Below, piece after piece: positions 60,819-64,000 of a stretch of 64,000 nucleotides of DNA. The stretch is from assembly GCF_040054535.1 (NCBI RefSeq), contig NC_090795.1, positions 3,137,501-3,201,500 of the forward strand, in the 5' to 3' direction. Within the stretch, counting starts at the first letter, position 1, and each line of letters begins with the position of its first letter. The notes under the pieces were generated by a model. The model had not been told where the DNA came from. It searched no databases and saw only the letters and a list, made by a program, of their open reading frames with translations. A program made the translations under genes and the position numbers. This DNA comes from Antennarius striatus. Taxonomy: Eukaryota > Chordata > Actinopteri > Lophiiformes > Antennariidae.

Positions 60819-63800
60819 GACTTCGATCCTATTATATTTGGTGTTAGGTCAGGGGATCCATGTATAGCTCCACCTCCAGGTCCAGTCTTCATACTGTGTG
60901 AATCCTCTGCAGCCCCATTTTTGTCTACAAAAAACTAGCAGAGCATCAAAGTGTGTGCAGAGGAAGGAAATAGGTTTCACACTCGAGAGAGCAGCGCGCC
61001 GGGTGGCTGTTTTAATGGATCCCGGGGCCATCGGTGGAGTCACAGGTGAGGTCCCACCTGCAGGTCTGCCGTCCGACTCGTGTCTGAGGGAACAGGAGGT
61101 TTCTGGTGCGCCTGTCAGACGCGTGGACAGAAGTACATCTATTCCTCCTCCTCCTCTTCCTCCATCAGGTGACAGCATCTAAAAACAGACACTCTAGCAT
61201 GTGCAGCCATGACAACGAGCCGCACAATGCTTTTATAGCAGCAAGTGAACAGTTTGTGACGTCATCAGAAGGTAATGATTATTTTAAAGTAGCATCACAT
61301 GACCAGGAAAAAATCTGAACATATTTGTGATTTATTTTTCTGATCAGGCACAAACCCGAGTTTTGGATTTTGAGCATTAAACTGTTTATGAATAAATAAG
61401 CAAAAATTCACCAGTCGTTACTTAGTCATAAATATTTAATGTCACAGACACGAGACTTAGTACCAGGGATTTTGAAGATTTTTGAAACACTGATCTGTAA
61501 AGATGGAAGAATACCTTGTTACTGAAGGATTGTGTTTTTATCCGATGAATGAATTTCATTTGGAACATATAATCCGAAGAAGAATGAATAAAAACAGATC
61601 AATAAACACAAAAATACTCTTGATGCTAATAAATAATGCAACTTAATGCCAGATATACCTTGGCTTATGTGGTTTCAAGCTACATCATTATTGATTATAC
61701 GTCGGTTTAAAAAACAAAAAAAATTACACAGAAAAATAAAAATCCACTTTACGACTGTCCGCCACAAATACCAGACTCTTAAAATCACTTGTAAACCATG
61801 AAAAGCACATAATATCATGTGACTGTACAATGAATAAGAATAAAAACATGTAATGAATTATTAGCCAGCAGCAATCCCGTGACACGAAATGCAGAAGAAG
61901 CGGCTGAAGAAGGGACAGTTTTTCTGTTCTATAACAAAAAATACAATTTAAATGGATTCTTATTAACTGATTATTACTGAAAATGCACTCCCAAGTAAAG
62001 TACAATACAGAATTGGGAATGGTTATCTTCAGTTTAGCCCGGAGACAAGCGTTGTTTGACTTACATTTTGTTGCCAGGATCCAAATAAAAACATAAGTCG
62101 AGGTCTGAACTCTTATTTCGTTCTCACCTTTTTTTTTAAATTTTAAATCTTGACATGAATTAATGCATTTTGTTCCATAAGCCTTATTCCAGATCAAAGT
62201 GCAACCCAGAGGAATATACACCCCGATGGGCTCACAAATCCTCCCCGCCTCCCTCTTATAGACTCACATTCCTTTAAGCATCTTACAACAGCTGCTGTTG
62301 CTTCATTGTTTGAATTCCAAAAGTTGGTTCGAGGTACGTTTTGGGACTCCAGTGCTGCTAAACCTCCAGAAATTTTTTACCTCGGATTTCATCATCTGTT
62401 CCCGTTACAGTGCTTCAGGTCTAGGCTTGATGTATGGAAGGATCCTTCTGTTGGCGCCACAGCGTTCACGGCGTGATGGATTTCATGATTTCCTCCAAAA
62501 TCCTCCTGCAAAAATGTTCAAGTTCGACTGTTTCTGTTCTCTCAACAGATGTTGAAGTTCCCCACAGAGCTGCAATTTTGTGAATATTTATACATTAAAA
62601 AAAAAGACACTGCTTGCATTTTTCTGCATTATCTTATAATTTCAGTACGTTTCAGGTAGATCGAGATTGACTCGGAGTCTCTTCAGAAAAGCGCTCAAAG
62701 TCAGCTATAGAAAAGAAAACCTGCATATGATGGAGCAGTTACATGGACGACAAGGACAAAGGTAAATGTTATTCATACATTTCCGTACGAGGGAGGAACA
62801 CTTCCAGAGGAATGCAATAAGGGAGCGATGTTTGTGATTCAGCGGAGTAAAGGATGGACGTGAAGAGCCTGTCGATGAGAGGAGAAGTCTCGGCGGAGGA
62901 AGAGGAGGCTCCATCGTCCCGCCTGGGATGAGAAGGTCACCGGATTGTTGGAGATCCAGGAGCCGAGGAGCCGTGGGGAGGTTTGCTGCAGGGGAAGGGA
63001 GGATGAGGAGCTGAGGAAGGGCTGTAGCCTGGAGGGGACATTTTTTATATGCAATAACACAAAAAATGCAATTATTACTGCTGATGTGGGATGATGTGGA
63101 TGGGAAAAAAAATCTACCAGATGATGAAGAAAAGCTTTTAACCAGTGCTGCCAACAGAAAACCCATTAAGTAGTTCCGACAGACAAACAAACAAATAAAC
63201 AGATGCTGGGAAAACAATCTCCACGGTCATAAAATGTCAACTACATTTTCCTATAAATAACGTCAGTCATCTGCGTGCTGCTGGTATCACCCCATAAAAA
63301 AACTTTTATACTTGCCTGCGGGTGGAAAACATCCTATGGTGCACTAAAAAAAGTTTTTCTTTATACTACCAGAGGCAGCGATTCTGTTTGTATAGAATAA
63401 ATAGCATAAGTGGAAACCCAGCTGTCAGAAAAATAGGCAGGAAAATCAGACACAAGATTGCACAATTCTGCACACATTTGATTGACAGGCAGTGGCTGAA
63501 GAAATGACGGCTCACCTGCTCTGCAGTCGGGATGTCACCGAAATAGAGTTTAAAAATAGGAATTTCTTCTCACCGAAGGGGTTGAGAGGTAATAACTGAA
63601 ATCATGTTTGGCTCTTGTGCTGATCCCAGCGTTTCACAGGAGCTGCCAGATAAAGTTAGACACTTGGAGATGCTTTAACCCCCCCCCCCACACACCTCTC
63701 TTTGACGGGATTGTGGGCCCCCCTTCACACCATGCAGATATGAAGAGGGGAGCTTTTTGAACCTGAAGAGAAGCTGAGAACAGATGATGACGGCGGGGGC

Positions 63801-64000
63801 TCACCTTACCCCGGAGGGGTGGGAGGTGTTGGGGGGGGGGGGGGGGGGCAGATGTGGTGCTGTGAAGACATTGATTTCAGGAGTGTTTGCTGTGAACGGA
63901 GAACGACTAGAATGGAGGAAAAGGAAGAAGCAGACGGGTAGAAACGAGAGGTAAAAAAAAGAAAGGGACAGCTGAGGGAAAGGGAGCAGATGAAGACGGG
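60819..64000. other. Right-hand end, no gene recognised
   Basis: No coding exon recognised on either strand. The longest frames (61724-62221 and 62705-63217, minus strand) are low-complexity or without similarity. A G run of 18 lies at 63831-63848. Confidence 0.5.

Noticed and set aside
61724-63217. Minus-strand open frames of 165 and 170 residues
   Set aside because: Serine/leucine-rich or hydrophobic chance translations without family similarity or splice support.

Overview
The window looks like nuclear DNA of a ray-finned (teleost) fish. The genes are spliced vertebrate genes with short introns and GT-AG boundaries. Simple repeats of the (CA)n, (AT)n and (ATAG)n type are abundant. The carbonic anhydrase is of the fish cytosolic CA2/cahz type. 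The window also carries type I polyketide synthase (PKS) genes, which fishes and birds have but placental mammals lack.

Layout: (1) 78-4055 (+), 3' part of yme1l1, the mitochondrial i-AAA protease. (2) 5016-11693 (+), a complete type I PKS of 2083 aa, here called PKS-A. (3) 13321-20752 (-), a second complete type I PKS of 2102 aa, PKS-B, lying tail-to-tail with PKS-A and sharing all five intron positions. (4) 22323-23850 (-), a decayed third PKS copy derived from PKS-B; its flank at 24600-25000 repeats the PKS-B upstream flank at 21415-21880. (5) 25226-28018 (-), an RDH12-like short-chain dehydrogenase of 298 aa. (6) About 28.3-46.7 kb, no recognisable protein gene, only simple repeats, decayed retroelement pieces and some possible conserved non-coding blocks. 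(7) 48131-52065 (-), a cytosolic alpha-carbonic anhydrase of 258 aa. (8) 53814-54293 (+), rbis, a ribosome-biogenesis factor of 98 aa. (9) 57.2-60.8 kb, a block with a degenerate TTAGGG array, an A/T-rich satellite, then a CCCTAA array in the opposite sense. (10) 60.8-64 kb, nothing recognisable.

The exciting part is 5-24 kb: two apparently intact, divergent vertebrate PKS megasynthases plus a dead third copy. Both intact copies have KS, AT, DH, KR and ACP active sites. Both have an enoyl-reductase-like region that has lost its glycine-rich NADPH-binding loop, and neither has a thioesterase. The prediction (inference) is an iterative enzyme that leaves double bonds in its product and depends on another factor for release. 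PKS-B differs from PKS-A at a conserved DH position, which suggests the two make different products. As I recall the literature, a fish type I PKS is required for otolith formation in medaka and zebrafish, and a parrot PKS makes polyene pigments. Which paralogue here corresponds to the otolith gene cannot be decided by eye.

The second notable structure is the head-to-head telomere-like block at 57-61 kb. It has the orientation expected of a chromosome end-to-end fusion, though a satellite origin is also possible. All exon joins were worked out by hand from splice sites and reading frame; every multi-exon total is a whole number of codons.
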